NCBI GenBank assembly: GCA_965221185.1 | Contig: OZ244866.1 | Span: 1,922,001 to 1,986,000, forward strand | Length of the DNA: 64,000 nucleotides | Source of the DNA: Aldehydirespirator sp965221185 | Lineage (GTDB): Bacteria > Actinomycetota > Acidimicrobiia > Acidimicrobiales > Aldehydirespiratoraceae | Direction: 5' to 3' | Part shown: positions 16,406-25,386 of the stretch, one piece after another | Numbering within the stretch: the stretch's first letter is position 1 | How the letters are laid out: each line of letters begins with the position of its first letter | The notes under the pieces: generated by a model | The model's database searches: none | What the model was told of the DNA's origin: nothing | Seen by the model: only the letters and a program-made list of their open reading frames with translations | Translations under genes and position numbers: made by a program

Positions 16406-18388
16406 ATGCCCTTCCATCCCATTCGTTCGCTGCTCTCAGTGGTTTCGGCCGCGGCGGTCCTTCTCGCCTCTATCGCCGTGCCGGCCGCGGCCCACCCCCA
16501 CGGGCCGAGCGACGACGACTTCACCTTCATCGGCGGTGGATGGGGGCACGGAACCGGCTTGAGCCAGTACGGCGCCCTCGGACGGGCCGAAGCAGGGCTC
16601 ACCTACGAGGAGATCCTCGCCTTCTATTTCGACGGCACCGACCTGACCACTGATCCCAGCCTGGTGCCCGACGACGTCGATGTGCGCATCGCGGTCCACA
16701 ACTCCACCGTGTTCAGGCCCGCCGGACTGCTGACGGTGGCCATGGACGGCCGGTTCCTGGACACCACCGTCAACACCCTGACCGTGCGCCGCGGCAACGG
16801 CGGCTGGCAAATCAACTCCAGCAACATCGACTGGTGCGGGGGCTTCTGCAGCGGCACGGTGCTGACGGTGAGCTTCAACGACGGCGAGCCCGTGAGGGTC
16901 TCCAACACCGCCAACGGAGCGGAGCGCTACGCCCACGGGCAGTTCCAGCTCACGCCGGCATCCGGGGGCGTGGCCAACTGCGGCAGCCGCAGCGCCAACG
17001 AGTACTGCCTCGTGGTCGGTGACCTGACCATGCAGCAGTACGTCTACGGCCTCGACGAGGTTCCCCACAGTTGGCCGGCGGAAGCCCTGAAGGCCCAGGC
17101 CGTCGCGGCCCGCAGCTACGCCACGGCCATCATGCGGGAGCGGGCCAGATGGGCCGCCCCATTCGACCTGTACGCGTCGACACGCGACCAGGAGTACAAG
17201 GCCTGGGACTTCGAACGGGAGCAAGGCCACGACGCTTGGATGCGCGAGGTGGACGCCACCAACGACACCGTGCTCACCTACCAGCGGACCAACGAGGACC
17301 CGCGCGAGGTGATAGTCGGCTATTACGGCTCGTCCAACGGAGGCCACACCGCGGCCAACGAGGAGCCCAGGCGAGACCTCGTGTCCTACCTGCTGGCCAA
17401 GCCAGACCCCTACGACGCCGCACCTGACGCGAACGGCGACCCCCAGAACCCCACCAACTCCTGGGAGCGCACCTATACGGGCGAGCAGATCAGCAAGTGG
17501 CTCGCCGATTATCCCTTCGCCGACCTCGACGTGGGCGACATCGTCGAGATCTACATCGCGGGCCCAGGACCGTCCGGCCGCATCGACGACGCCCTGGTGA
17601 CCGTCGTGGGATCCGAGCGCACGGTGGAAGTGCGCAACGAGGACGGCGAGCCCTACGGCTACCGCTTCTACTACGCGCTGGTGCTGGGATGCCGCAGCAC
17701 GCCGGGCTGCCGGCCCCTGCTGTCCACCAAGCTCGTGCTCCAGGACTCCCACACCGGCGACGGCTACAACGTCCATACCGTCCCATTCACCGACGTCGCC
17801 TGGGACGCGCCCTACTCGCAGGCGGTGGCATGGATGCTCAACAACGAGATCACGACGGGTACGACTCCGACGACGTTCTCGCCGGAGCGGTCGCTGACGA
17901 GAGCCCAGTTCGCCACGTTCCTGTGGCGCTTCGCGGGCGAGCCGGAGTCGGTCGACGGGTCTTTGACCTTCCACGACGTCGAGCCCGACAGCTACTACTC
18001 GCAGGCCGTGGGATGGATGGTGGACCAGAACATCACCCTGGGATGCAGCAGCGACCCCGTACTGCTGTTCTGTCCAAACGAGCCGCTCAAGGCGTCGCAG
18101 CTGGCTGCCTTCCTGTGGCGCTTCGCGGGACGCACCTACAGCAGCCATCCCATACCGTTCCGCGACGTCGGCATCAACGCCTACTACCTCGAGGCCGCTC
18201 GATGGATGGTGGAGCATCGCATCTGGGTGGACGCGGAGTTTGAGCCGGTCGACGACGACCCGACGGACTTCGACCCCTACGAGCCTGTGAACCGGGGCCG
18301 GACGGCGGTATTCGTCTGGCAGCTGGCCAAGGCGCCGGGCGCGTTCGAGCGCGGCGTGGCCCTGCCGCCCCTGATGCGATCCCCGTGA
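16406..18388 (+). CDS. Secreted SpoIID/LytB-domain protein with three SLH-like repeats
   Basis: A 660-residue exported protein. It has a signal peptide (LLSVVSAAAVLLASIAVPAAAHP), then a SpoIID/LytB domain opening with GGGWGHGTGLSQYGALG and containing LDEVPHSWPAEALKAQAVAARSYA and YYGSSNGGHTA; SpoIID proteins are lytic transglycosylases acting on peptidoglycan. The C-terminus has three S-layer-homology-like units, each with an FxDV start and a repeated AVxWM core (FTDVAWDAPYSQAVAWM, FHDVEPDSYYSQAVGWM, FRDVGINAYYLEAARWM), probably for wall-polymer binding. Its stop overlaps the GTG of the sugar transferase gene. ATG 16406 preferred over TTG 16403. Confidence 0.88.
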   Translation: MPFHPIRSLLSVVSAAAVLLASIAVPAAAHPHGPSDDDFTFIGGGWGHGTGLSQYGALGRAEAGLTYEEILAFYFDGTDLTTDPSLVPDDVDVRIAVHNSTVFRPAGLLTVAMDGRFLDTTVNTLTVRRGNGGWQINSSNIDWCGGFCSGTVLTVSFNDGEPVRVSNTANGAERYAHGQFQLTPASGGVANCGSRSANEYCLVVGDLTMQQYVYGLDEVPHSWPAEALKAQAVAARSYATAIMRERARWAAPFDLYASTRDQEYKAWDFEREQGHDAWMREVDATNDTVLTYQRTNEDPREVIVGYYGSSNGGHTAANEEPRRDLVSYLLAKPDPYDAAPDANGDPQNPTNSWERTYTGEQISKWLADYPFADLDVGDIVEIYIAGPGPSGRIDDALVTVVGSERTVEVRNEDGEPYGYRFYYALVLGCRSTPGCRPLLSTKLVLQDSHTGDGYNVHTVPFTDVAWDAPYSQAVAWMLNNEITTGTTPTTFSPERSLTRAQFATFLWRFAGEPESVDGSLTFHDVEPDSYYSQAVGWMVDQNITLGCSSDPVLLFCPNEPLKASQLAAFLWRFAGRTYSSHPIPFRDVGINAYYLEAARWMVEHRIWVDAEFEPVDDDPTDFDPYEPVNRGRTAVFVWQLAKAPGAFERGVALPPLMRSP

Positions 18389-19725
18389 GGACGGGCACCA
18401 GCACGAGACCCGCAACCCCGATCCTGCGAAGGCTGGGATTCCGCTATCTGTACGTGATCGACGCGGTCACACTGTTCGGGCTCATGGCCGCGATCACGAC
18501 CGTGCGCTTCGGGCTTGACTGGCCCACCTATCCGCTGTCGCACTACGCGGTGGGTTTCGCCATCGCCACCGGGCTGCACATGGCGGTCTACTACTTCGGG
18601 GGCCTGTACGAGTACGAGCAGCGGCTCGGCCGGCCGCCCTGGCTGCCGCGGGCCACGTTGCTCACCCTGCTGTCCGTGGGGGCCGATGCCACCGTCACGC
18701 TGCTTACCGGCCGCTATCTGATGCCTCGGGGCAATCTGGTAGTGCTAGCCGCGGCGGCGAGCCTCGTGGTGTCGTTCAACCGCTGGCTGGCCCGCCGGGT
18801 GAGGACGCGCCGCTTCGGCCGGCCCCACGTCCTGCTGATGGGGGATTCCGACGACATCGAGGCGGCCCGGCGCCATCTGCGAGAGTCGGAGCCGGCCGCG
18901 GCGATCGCCGGGGTCTCCGAAGATCCCTCCGACATCGTCGCAGAGGTCAACCGGATCGGCGCAACCGATCTGCTGCTCCTCTCCGGCCAGCCCCTCGACA
19001 CGATCTATCCCGAGCCTCTCAGCGAGCTGGAGGGCCGACGAGTCGGCGTCTACCGGCGCATCACGCCTTCGGACACCCTGCTGGGGCTGCAGCGGACGCG
19101 CCAGATCGGCGGGATGCCCTTCGTTGCTCTGAGAGCCCACGCCCTGCCGACGTGCAGGCTGCGCTTCAAGCGCCTTCTCGACCTCCTCTACCTGCTGGTG
19201 TTGACCCCGGTCGCGGTGCCGCTGGGGGTCATGGTCGCCCTGTATGTGCGTGTGCGAGCCGGTGGCGGCGTGCTCTACCGCCAGGAACGGATCGGTAGGC
19301 GAGGACGAACCTTCACGATGCTGAAGTTCCGGACCATGACGCGCAACGCGGAGCAGGCCGGACCGGAGCTGGCCGCCCCCGACGATCCCAGGGTGATCGA
19401 CGGCATGGGCTGGCTCCGCCGGACCCGGCTCGACGAGCTGCCGCAGCTGTGGAACATCCTCACCGGGGAGATGTCGCTGGTCGGCCCCCGCCCGGAGCGA
19501 CCGGAACTGGTCGCCCGTCTCGAGGAGAAGATCGCCGGATACGGCCGCCGCCACGACATCCCTCCAGGAATCACGGGGCTCGCCCAGACTGAGGGCCACT
19601 ACCAGACCGATGCCGCCTACAAGCTGGGCCACGACCTGCAATACGTCGTGAACTGGTCGCCGGTGCTCGACTGGGAGATCATGGTCAAGAGCATCTTCGT
19701 GATGGCCCGCCGATCGGGACGATGA
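18385..19725 (+). CDS. Initiating sugar-phosphate transferase (bacterial sugar transferase, WcaJ/WbaP family)
   Basis: A 446-residue polyprenyl-phosphate hexose-1-phosphate transferase that should start repeat-unit synthesis on undecaprenyl phosphate. Hydrophobic helices occupy the first 130 residues, then a CoA-binding-like domain (PHVLLMGDSDDIEAA), then the catalytic domain near residue 250: RFKRLLDLLYLLVLTPVAVP, RQERIGRRGRTFTMLKFRTM, RLDELPQLWNILTGEMSLVG and PGITGLAQ. These are the conserved KFRTM, DELPQ and GPRP-type motifs. GTG 18385 overlaps the previous stop. The GTGs at both ends indicate operon coupling with its neighbours. Confidence 0.93.
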   Translation: MRTGTSTRPATPILRRLGFRYLYVIDAVTLFGLMAAITTVRFGLDWPTYPLSHYAVGFAIATGLHMAVYYFGGLYEYEQRLGRPPWLPRATLLTLLSVGADATVTLLTGRYLMPRGNLVVLAAAASLVVSFNRWLARRVRTRRFGRPHVLLMGDSDDIEAARRHLRESEPAAAIAGVSEDPSDIVAEVNRIGATDLLLLSGQPLDTIYPEPLSELEGRRVGVYRRITPSDTLLGLQRTRQIGGMPFVALRAHALPTCRLRFKRLLDLLYLLVLTPVAVPLGVMVALYVRVRAGGGVLYRQERIGRRGRTFTMLKFRTMTRNAEQAGPELAAPDDPRVIDGMGWLRRTRLDELPQLWNILTGEMSLVGPRPERPELVARLEEKIAGYGRRHDIPPGITGLAQTEGHYQTDAAYKLGHDLQYVVNWSPVLDWEIMVKSIFVMARRSGR

Positions 19726-20741
19726 GCGGGCCCGGGCCCGGCCGCGACCACCCGCCCCACGTGTCGGTGGTGGTGCCCGCCCGGAACTGCGCCGGGATGC
19801 TCGGAGACTGCCTCAGCGCGATCGGATCCCAGACCTACCGCGGCCTGATCGACGTCACGGTGGCGGTGGCACCGAGCAGCGACGGCACCCGGCAAGTGCT
19901 GGCCGACACATCCCTCGAGATTCCCCTGCAGGTCGTGGACAACCCCGCGGGCACGACGCCGGCCGGCCTCAACCTCGCGGTGGCTGCATCCAGGGGCCGG
20001 ATCGTCGCCCGGGTGGATGCGCAGTCGCGGGTACCTCCCGACTACATCGAGCGGGCTGTGCGGACCCTGGCCAGCACCGGGGCGGCCAACGTGGGCGGCG
20101 TGCAGTGCCCGGTGGGCACCGGCGGCCTGCCGGGCGCCATCGCGGCCGCCATGTCGTCTCCCTTCGGCGGAGGCCCCGCCGCCTTCCGCCGGGGGCACCG
20201 CTCCGGACCGGCCGACACCGTGTATCTGGGGGTATTCGACCGGGACGCGCTGCAGTTGGTCGGTGGGTTCGACGAGACCCTCGAGCGCAACCAGGACTAC
20301 GAACTCAACTGGCGGCTGCGCAGGCAGGGCCACACCGTGTGGCTCGACCCGAGCCTGGTGGTTGACTACGTGCCCCGCGCCGACTACGCGGGGCTGGCCG
20401 GCCAGTACTTCTCCTACGGCACCTGGAAACGGAAGATGCTGCTGCGCCATCGCGGGTCGCTACACCTCCGCCAGCTGGCCGCCCCGGCGCTGGTGGCCGG
20501 CCTGGCCACTTCGGTGATCGAGCTGGCCCACCGGCGATTGCGGGGTGCCGCGGTGCCAGCCCTCTACCTGGCGGCCTGCGCCATCGCCGCGGCCCGGCTG
20601 GGCCGCGTGCTGCCCGGCTGGCGCGACCGCATGCGGGCGGCAGGCGCCTTCGTGGTGATGCACGTCTGTTGGGGCGCCGGCTTCCTGGCCGGCCGCACCA
20701 GGGCCGCTCAGCCCGAAGAGCCGGGGCGGCTCGACGAATAG
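19722..20741 (+). CDS. Glycosyltransferase family 2
   Basis: A 339-residue GT-A protein beginning four bases inside the previous gene. It has VSVVVPARNCAGMLGDCLSA, GRIVARVDAQSRVPPDYIE (DxQ in place of DxD near the metal site), GGVQCPVG, and FDETLERNQDYELNWRLR with the acidic ED-type motif. This pattern is that of succinoglycan/teichuronic GT2 proteins such as ExoA. The C-terminal 100 residues contain hydrophobic segments. It converges with the ABC ATPase gene on the other strand, and the two coding regions overlap by 34 bases. Confidence 0.85.
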   Translation: MSGPGPGRDHPPHVSVVVPARNCAGMLGDCLSAIGSQTYRGLIDVTVAVAPSSDGTRQVLADTSLEIPLQVVDNPAGTTPAGLNLAVAASRGRIVARVDAQSRVPPDYIERAVRTLASTGAANVGGVQCPVGTGGLPGAIAAAMSSPFGGGPAAFRRGHRSGPADTVYLGVFDRDALQLVGGFDETLERNQDYELNWRLRRQGHTVWLDPSLVVDYVPRADYAGLAGQYFSYGTWKRKMLLRHRGSLHLRQLAAPALVAGLATSVIELAHRRLRGAAVPALYLAACAIAAARLGRVLPGWRDRMRAAGAFVVMHVCWGAGFLAGRTRAAQPEEPGRLDE

Positions 20742-21475
20742 GAGGCCAGGTAGGCGGACACGACCTCGTCAGGATCGCCCACCACCCTCAGCACTCCGTC
20801 GTCGAGCCACGCGGCCCGATTGCAGGAACGCTCGATCTCCGCCATGTTGTGGGAGACCAGCACCACCGAGCCCGCCGCGGCGCGGACCTCGTCGATGCGC
20901 TTGGCGCTGCGGGTCCGGAAGTCCTCGTCGCCGACCGCGAGCGCCTCGTCGATCAGCAGGATCTCGGGGATGCGGGCCGTGGCGATGGCGAAGTTCAGCC
21001 GGGCCCGCATTCCTGACGAGTACGTGCGCATGGGACGGTCGATGGCGTCTCGCAGGCCGGCGAAATCGATGATCTCGTCCATCCGGCTCTCGACCTCGGT
21101 TCGGGTGAATCCCAGCGCGAGGCCGCCGATGAGAATGTTGCGCCGGCCGGACAGCGCCGATCTCAGAGCCGAGGAAACCCCAAGAAGCGACGGGCGGGAC
21201 CGGCCCCGGATGGTGCCCGACTGCAGCGGCAGCAGGCCGGTCATGGCCGACAGCAGGGTCGACTTCCCCGACCCGTTGGCCCCGACGAGGCCCAGAGTCT
21301 CGGATTCGTGGAGGTCGAGAGTCACGCCGCGCACGGCCTTGATGATGCTGAAATGCCTTCGCAGCCGCCCCTGCGAGAAGTTCTGCTTGAAGCCCGCCGC
21401 GGGGTCCTCGTACACCCGGTAATGGACATGGACATCGGTGAGCCGCACGGTCACATCCGGGCCGGGCTCGGTCAC
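20708..21475 (-). CDS. ABC transporter ATP-binding protein of polysaccharide export, second system
   Basis: A 255-residue Wzt/TagH-type ATPase. The start GTG (21475-21473) overlaps the permease stop as TAGTG. Walker A is GLVGANGSGKSTLL, the ABC signature is RTYSSGMRARLNF, Walker B is ILLIDEALAVGDEDF, and the H-loop is VLVSHNMAEIE. The N-terminus contains HYRVYEDPAAGFKQNF, a family feature. It differs clearly from the ATPase at 15513 so is not a recent duplicate. Works with the permease at 21475-22374. Confidence 0.92.
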   Translation of the reverse strand: MTEPGPDVTVRLTDVHVHYRVYEDPAAGFKQNFSQGRLRRHFSIIKAVRGVTLDLHESETLGLVGANGSGKSTLLSAMTGLLPLQSGTIRGRSRPSLLGVSSALRSALSGRRNILIGGLALGFTRTEVESRMDEIIDFAGLRDAIDRPMRTYSSGMRARLNFAIATARIPEILLIDEALAVGDEDFRTRSAKRIDEVRAAAGSVVLVSHNMAEIERSCNRAAWLDDGVLRVVGDPDEVVSAYLASYSSSRPGSSG

Positions 21476-22374
21476 TACCCGAACCTCCTCTCCCCGCGGC
21501 GGAATGCGAGCAAGCCGACCACGGGAAGCACCGCGCACCAGGCGACCAGCCCGATCACCACCGACCGGTCGACGGCCGTGCCGATCAGGCACCAGCGGGC
21601 GCACGTGATGAGGTCGTACACCGGGTTGAGGGCGAAGGCCCGACGCCAAGCCTCGCTGGTTACGAAAGCCTCGACGCTGAAGATCACCCCCGAGGCATAG
21701 AACAGCAGGCGCAGCAGGTGGGGCAGCAACCTCTGGAGGTCCCGCACCGACGCCCCGACCCGGGCCACTACCAGCGCGGCCCCAAGGTTGAACACATACG
21801 CCGCAACCAGCACCGCGGCCAGTAGCAGCCATCGAGGCGTGGGACGCTCGCCGGTGGCCAGCAAGGTCAGCAGCGCTACCGCCAGCGCGGGCAGGAACGC
21901 GAGGGTCTGCCCGTTCACCGTGGCCATCGGCAGCAGAATGCGGGGGAACTGGATGGATCGGATCAGGCTCAGGTTGCGAACGATGCACACCGCCGCGTCC
22001 TGCACCACCCGCTGGATCAGATGGAACAGCACTACGCCCACTATCAGGAAGCCCAGAAAGTTGTCCACCCCGCGGCGGGTGTCAAGCAGCACACCGAAAA
22101 TGAGGAAGTACACGCCCACCAGCAGGGCCGGGTTCACCAAGTGCCACAACTGGCCCAGCGCGGTGTCCATGTTCTGGGCGCGCAGATCCTGGGCCGGCAC
22201 AACCACCGCGAACTCGCGGCGGCGCCAGACGTCGCGCAGGTACGCCCCCACAGAGGGCGCTGCGGTCAGATCGACGAGGAGACGGGCGTCGTGGGGTTCC
22301 CCGCTCTTGTTCGCTGCGCTCACGGGCCGCTCGGGCCCGGGGGCGGCGGAGGTCGCGTCATCCACGAAGCTCAT
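21475..22374 (-). CDS. ABC-2 type polysaccharide exporter permease, second system
   Basis: A 299-residue permease: VPAQDLRAQNMDTALGQLWHLVNP is the TagG-like amphipathic start, followed by six hydrophobic segments (GVYFLIFGVLLDTRRG, FLGFLIVGVVLFHLI, and others) and a RVGASVRDLQRLLPHLLRLLFY turn corresponding to the RYRD-type region. The first 30 residues are unusual: codons for ERPVSAANKSG are the reverse translation of the dispersed repeat found in intergenic DNA elsewhere in this window (22299-22338). If translated from ATG 22374 the protein carries a repeat-derived N-terminal tail; a later start is possible. Confidence 0.9.
   Translation of the reverse strand: MSFVDDATSAAPGPERPVSAANKSGEPHDARLLVDLTAAPSVGAYLRDVWRRREFAVVVPAQDLRAQNMDTALGQLWHLVNPALLVGVYFLIFGVLLDTRRGVDNFLGFLIVGVVLFHLIQRVVQDAAVCIVRNLSLIRSIQFPRILLPMATVNGQTLAFLPALAVALLTLLATGERPTPRWLLLAAVLVAAYVFNLGAALVVARVGASVRDLQRLLPHLLRLLFYASGVIFSVEAFVTSEAWRRAFALNPVYDLITCARWCLIGTAVDRSVVIGLVAWCAVLPVVGLLAFRRGERRFG
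22299..22338 (+). repeat. Dispersed repeat, copy B, inside a coding region
   Basis: The core CCGCTCTTGTTCGCTGCGCT followed by CACGGGCCGCTCGGGCC is identical to the intergenic copies. Here it lies within the first 30 codons of the ABC permease gene on the opposite strand, in a frame that stays open, adding about 12 codons. It is the only copy in this window inside an apparent gene. Confidence 0.8.
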
Positions 22375-22442
22375 CCTACGATTGTCCCCGTGTTGAACTC
22401 GCGCCAGCCGGCCCCAGGCGCCGTAACTTGCGGCCCCGGCCG

Positions 22443-25367
22443 ATGAGCACCAAGCCCCCGCCGGCCGGTGTGCGGGGCAATGACTGGCGCTCGCTGCCCG
22501 TGACGCCCGTCGACGCCTTCGCGCCGGTTCTGCCCGTCAGCGTCGTGATCCCCTACTACGAGGCGCCCGGGGCGCTGGCGTTGACGCTGGCGGGTCTCGA
22601 GCGCCAGACCTACCCCCGCGAGCTCTTCGATGTGATCGTGGTGGACGACGGCTCGTCGACACCGCTGCGCCTCGATGAGCCCACGCCGCTGCGGGTGAAG
22701 GTGATCCATCAGCCTGATCAGGGGTTCGGCGCAGCTCGTGCCCGCAACAATGGCGCTCGGGCGGCCTCGGGCGAGATCCTGCTGTTCCTCGACTGCGACA
22801 TGGTGCCCGAAGCCGAATGGCTCAAGTCCCACGCTCGATGGCACCACGTCGCATGCGACGTGGTGACGCTGGGGTTCCGCAAGCACGTCGACGTGTCCGG
22901 GATCAGCGCAGAGGCGGTGCGCTCGAGGCCTGGATCACTGGCGGCGCTTCTTGCGGAGCGTCCGGTCGAAGAGCCCCAGTGGATCGAGAGTCGCATGGCC
23001 CGCACGGACTTCCTCACTACCGGTGACGACCACATCTTCCGGGCGGTGACCAGCGGCAACCTGGGCGTCTCCGCCGACTTCTTCGCGGCGACGGGCCGGT
23101 TCGACGAGTCTTTCAACCAGTGGGGAGCCGAGGATCAGGAGTTCGGATACCGGGCGCTGGCCCTGGGGGCGGTCCTGGCGCCCGACAGGGGCGCTCTGTG
23201 CTGGCACCAGGGTCCCGGCGCCCGGATCAGTGAGGAGGAGAAGCTCAGCCTGGCCCAGATGCAGGGCAAGCTCCTGAACCTCATACCGCACGGGCGACCT
23301 CGCGGTGCCACCGACGGTCGGTCCTTCGCAGTACCCAGGTTCGTGGTGAGCGTCCCCACGGACGGCGCCAGCCAGCAGGAGATCCTGGAGACCGTGCAGC
23401 GGTTGCTGGCAAGCAAGGTGAGCGACCTCGCCGTGTGGGTCGAGGAGCATCCCGACAGCGGGCTCGACTGGCTTCACAGCCATCTCGACCCGGACCACAG
23501 GGTCCGCTTCGGCCCCCCGGGCGGGGCTGCGGCCGACTTCCCGTCGACACGCTTCCACATCACGGTCCCTGCCGGTGCACCGGTGGCATCCTTCATGATC
23601 GGACGCCTGCGCCGGCAGCTGGGCGTGGCCGCGGCCGGACAAGCCCGGCTCAAGTCGGGCCACCGGATCACGATCACGCGCTCGTGGGCGCTGCAGCGCG
23701 CCCTGCGCCGCGGTGTGCGGGTCGAGGATGTCGGCGAGGTCGTCGACCTGGACGGCTGGACCCTTGAGGCCGACCCGCGGCCAGCACCAGACAGCGGCGG
23801 TGAGACCGGCCAGCGGTCGTGGGCCGCGGCAGCTGCAGCCGTCGGCGGCAAGCTGGTGCGCTATGCGCGGGCCGTGCTGGGCAGGGCGGCCAGGGTCCGC
23901 CGGCCCAAAGACGCCTGGCGCCTGCTGACATGGCTGGTCGGAGCAGCGCGTCGTCGGGCCACGGCGAGGCGAGCGATACAGGCACCTCCCGGAATCGACC
24001 GCTCGCGCCTGGCGAGATATCCCCTGGGAGCGGAGATTGCCGCCTTCGGGGATCGGGCGGCTGCAGTGTTCGCCGCGTCAGCCCGTGTTGGCGCTCCCAC
24101 CGGCGACCGTCACATCGATCTGCTGGTCGTCGACACGCACGAGGCCGGCCAGGCCCTGGAGACGACCGCCAACGGCGCGTCCCGGCCCGCGGTGGCCGTT
24201 CTAAGCGAGCTGCACCCCCGGCTCGCGGTGCCCGCGTTCGACCCGACCGCCATCAATCCGGTCGACTGGAAGCCCGAGCACGAGCAGGCGTCGGCCACAC
24301 TGCAGTCGGTCTGGCAGCCGCCCTCGACTACGCCGACGTTCCTGCACCTGGAAAGGAACCTGATCAACAACCTGAGGAGACTGCACCACATCGAGGATTC
24401 GGGCGCCGGCCTGGGAGATGCCGCCCAGCGGGCCGGCACGCTGGCCGCCCTGGCCGCCACCGGCGTTCTGGTGCGACTCACCCGAAGCGATCCCGCTCTG
24501 GTCGAGTGCCTGGGAGCCGAACTGCACGATCTCATGTCCGGCGACGCGGCAACCGGAGCGGACGTCGGCGAGCGCGAGCAGCTCAGCATCGCCATGCGCA
24601 GGCTGGCCCTGCGCGACCACTCGCTGCGGGCCCGCGGCCGCCAGCTCCTCCAGACGCGAGGCATCGAGGCCCCGCCCCCGGAGGTGTCCGTGCTGCTCGC
24701 CACCCGGCGGCCCGAACTGCTCGACGCCGCGCTGGACGCGGTACGGGCCCAGAACTACCCGCGGCTGGAGCTCGTGGTAGCGCTGCACGGCGACGGATTC
24801 GGTTCCGACGCTGCTGTCAGCGCCGTCGCGGCAAGTCTTGACTGCGAGATGCAGATAGTGAGGGTGGAGGCGGGCAAGAGGCTGGGCGAGGTGCTCAACG
24901 CGGCCGTATCGGCCTCCTCAGGAACTTTGCTCACCAAGTTCGACGACGACGACTACTACAGCGCCGACCATATCTGGGACCTAGTGCTGGCCCGCGAGTA
25001 CTCGGGAGCGACGCTGGTGGCCAAGGCCGCGGAATACGTCTACCTGTCGCAGCGCGACAGCACGGTGCGGGTGGACAAGATGCGGGAGCGCTTCGTGCCC
25101 CATCCGGTGGTCTCCGGCGGGGTGCTCCTGATCTCCCGCCAGGACCTGGACGCCGCCGGAGGCTGGCGGAGGGTCCCCCGCAGCGTCGACATCTGCCTGG
25201 CCCGCGATGTGGTCCAGGTGGGCGGGAACATCTATTGGACCCACGGAGCCGGGTATCTGCGGGTTCGCCACGGCGACGAGCACACTTGGACCATCGACGA
25301 CAACTTCTTCCTGGGGCGCTCGAACGACATGAGGCAGGGCCGTGACTTCGAGTTCGCCGGCTTCTAG
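22443..25367 (+). CDS. Large protein with two GT2 glycosyltransferase domains
   Basis: A 974-residue cytoplasmic protein. The N-terminal GT2 domain (about residues 30-260) has VSVVIPYYEAPGALALTL, VVDDGSSTPL, GFGAARARNNGA, LFLDCDMVPEAEW and FNQWGAEDQEFGYRAL, like chondroitin/polysialic-type GT2 enzymes. A middle basic region of about 400 residues has no family I recognise. The C-terminal GT2-like domain (from about residue 735) has VSVLLATRRPELLDAALDAV and LLTKFDDDDYYSADHIWDLV. It is paralogous to the proteins at 25387 and 31031. It probably adds two sugars or a disaccharide repeat; the donor is unknown. Confidence 0.85.
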   Translation: MSTKPPPAGVRGNDWRSLPVTPVDAFAPVLPVSVVIPYYEAPGALALTLAGLERQTYPRELFDVIVVDDGSSTPLRLDEPTPLRVKVIHQPDQGFGAARARNNGARAASGEILLFLDCDMVPEAEWLKSHARWHHVACDVVTLGFRKHVDVSGISAEAVRSRPGSLAALLAERPVEEPQWIESRMARTDFLTTGDDHIFRAVTSGNLGVSADFFAATGRFDESFNQWGAEDQEFGYRALALGAVLAPDRGALCWHQGPGARISEEEKLSLAQMQGKLLNLIPHGRPRGATDGRSFAVPRFVVSVPTDGASQQEILETVQRLLASKVSDLAVWVEEHPDSGLDWLHSHLDPDHRVRFGPPGGAAADFPSTRFHITVPAGAPVASFMIGRLRRQLGVAAAGQARLKSGHRITITRSWALQRALRRGVRVEDVGEVVDLDGWTLEADPRPAPDSGGETGQRSWAAAAAAVGGKLVRYARAVLGRAARVRRPKDAWRLLTWLVGAARRRATARRAIQAPPGIDRSRLARYPLGAEIAAFGDRAAAVFAASARVGAPTGDRHIDLLVVDTHEAGQALETTANGASRPAVAVLSELHPRLAVPAFDPTAINPVDWKPEHEQASATLQSVWQPPSTTPTFLHLERNLINNLRRLHHIEDSGAGLGDAAQRAGTLAALAATGVLVRLTRSDPALVECLGAELHDLMSGDAATGADVGEREQLSIAMRRLALRDHSLRARGRQLLQTRGIEAPPPEVSVLLATRRPELLDAALDAVRAQNYPRLELVVALHGDGFGSDAAVSAVAASLDCEMQIVRVEAGKRLGEVLNAAVSASSGTLLTKFDDDDYYSADHIWDLVLAREYSGATLVAKAAEYVYLSQRDSTVRVDKMRERFVPHPVVSGGVLLISRQDLDAAGGWRRVPRSVDICLARDVVQVGGNIYWTHGAGYLRVRHGDEHTWTIDDNFFLGRSNDMRQGRDFEFAGF

Positions 25368-25386
25368 GTCCACAGGAGCCCGCCGA

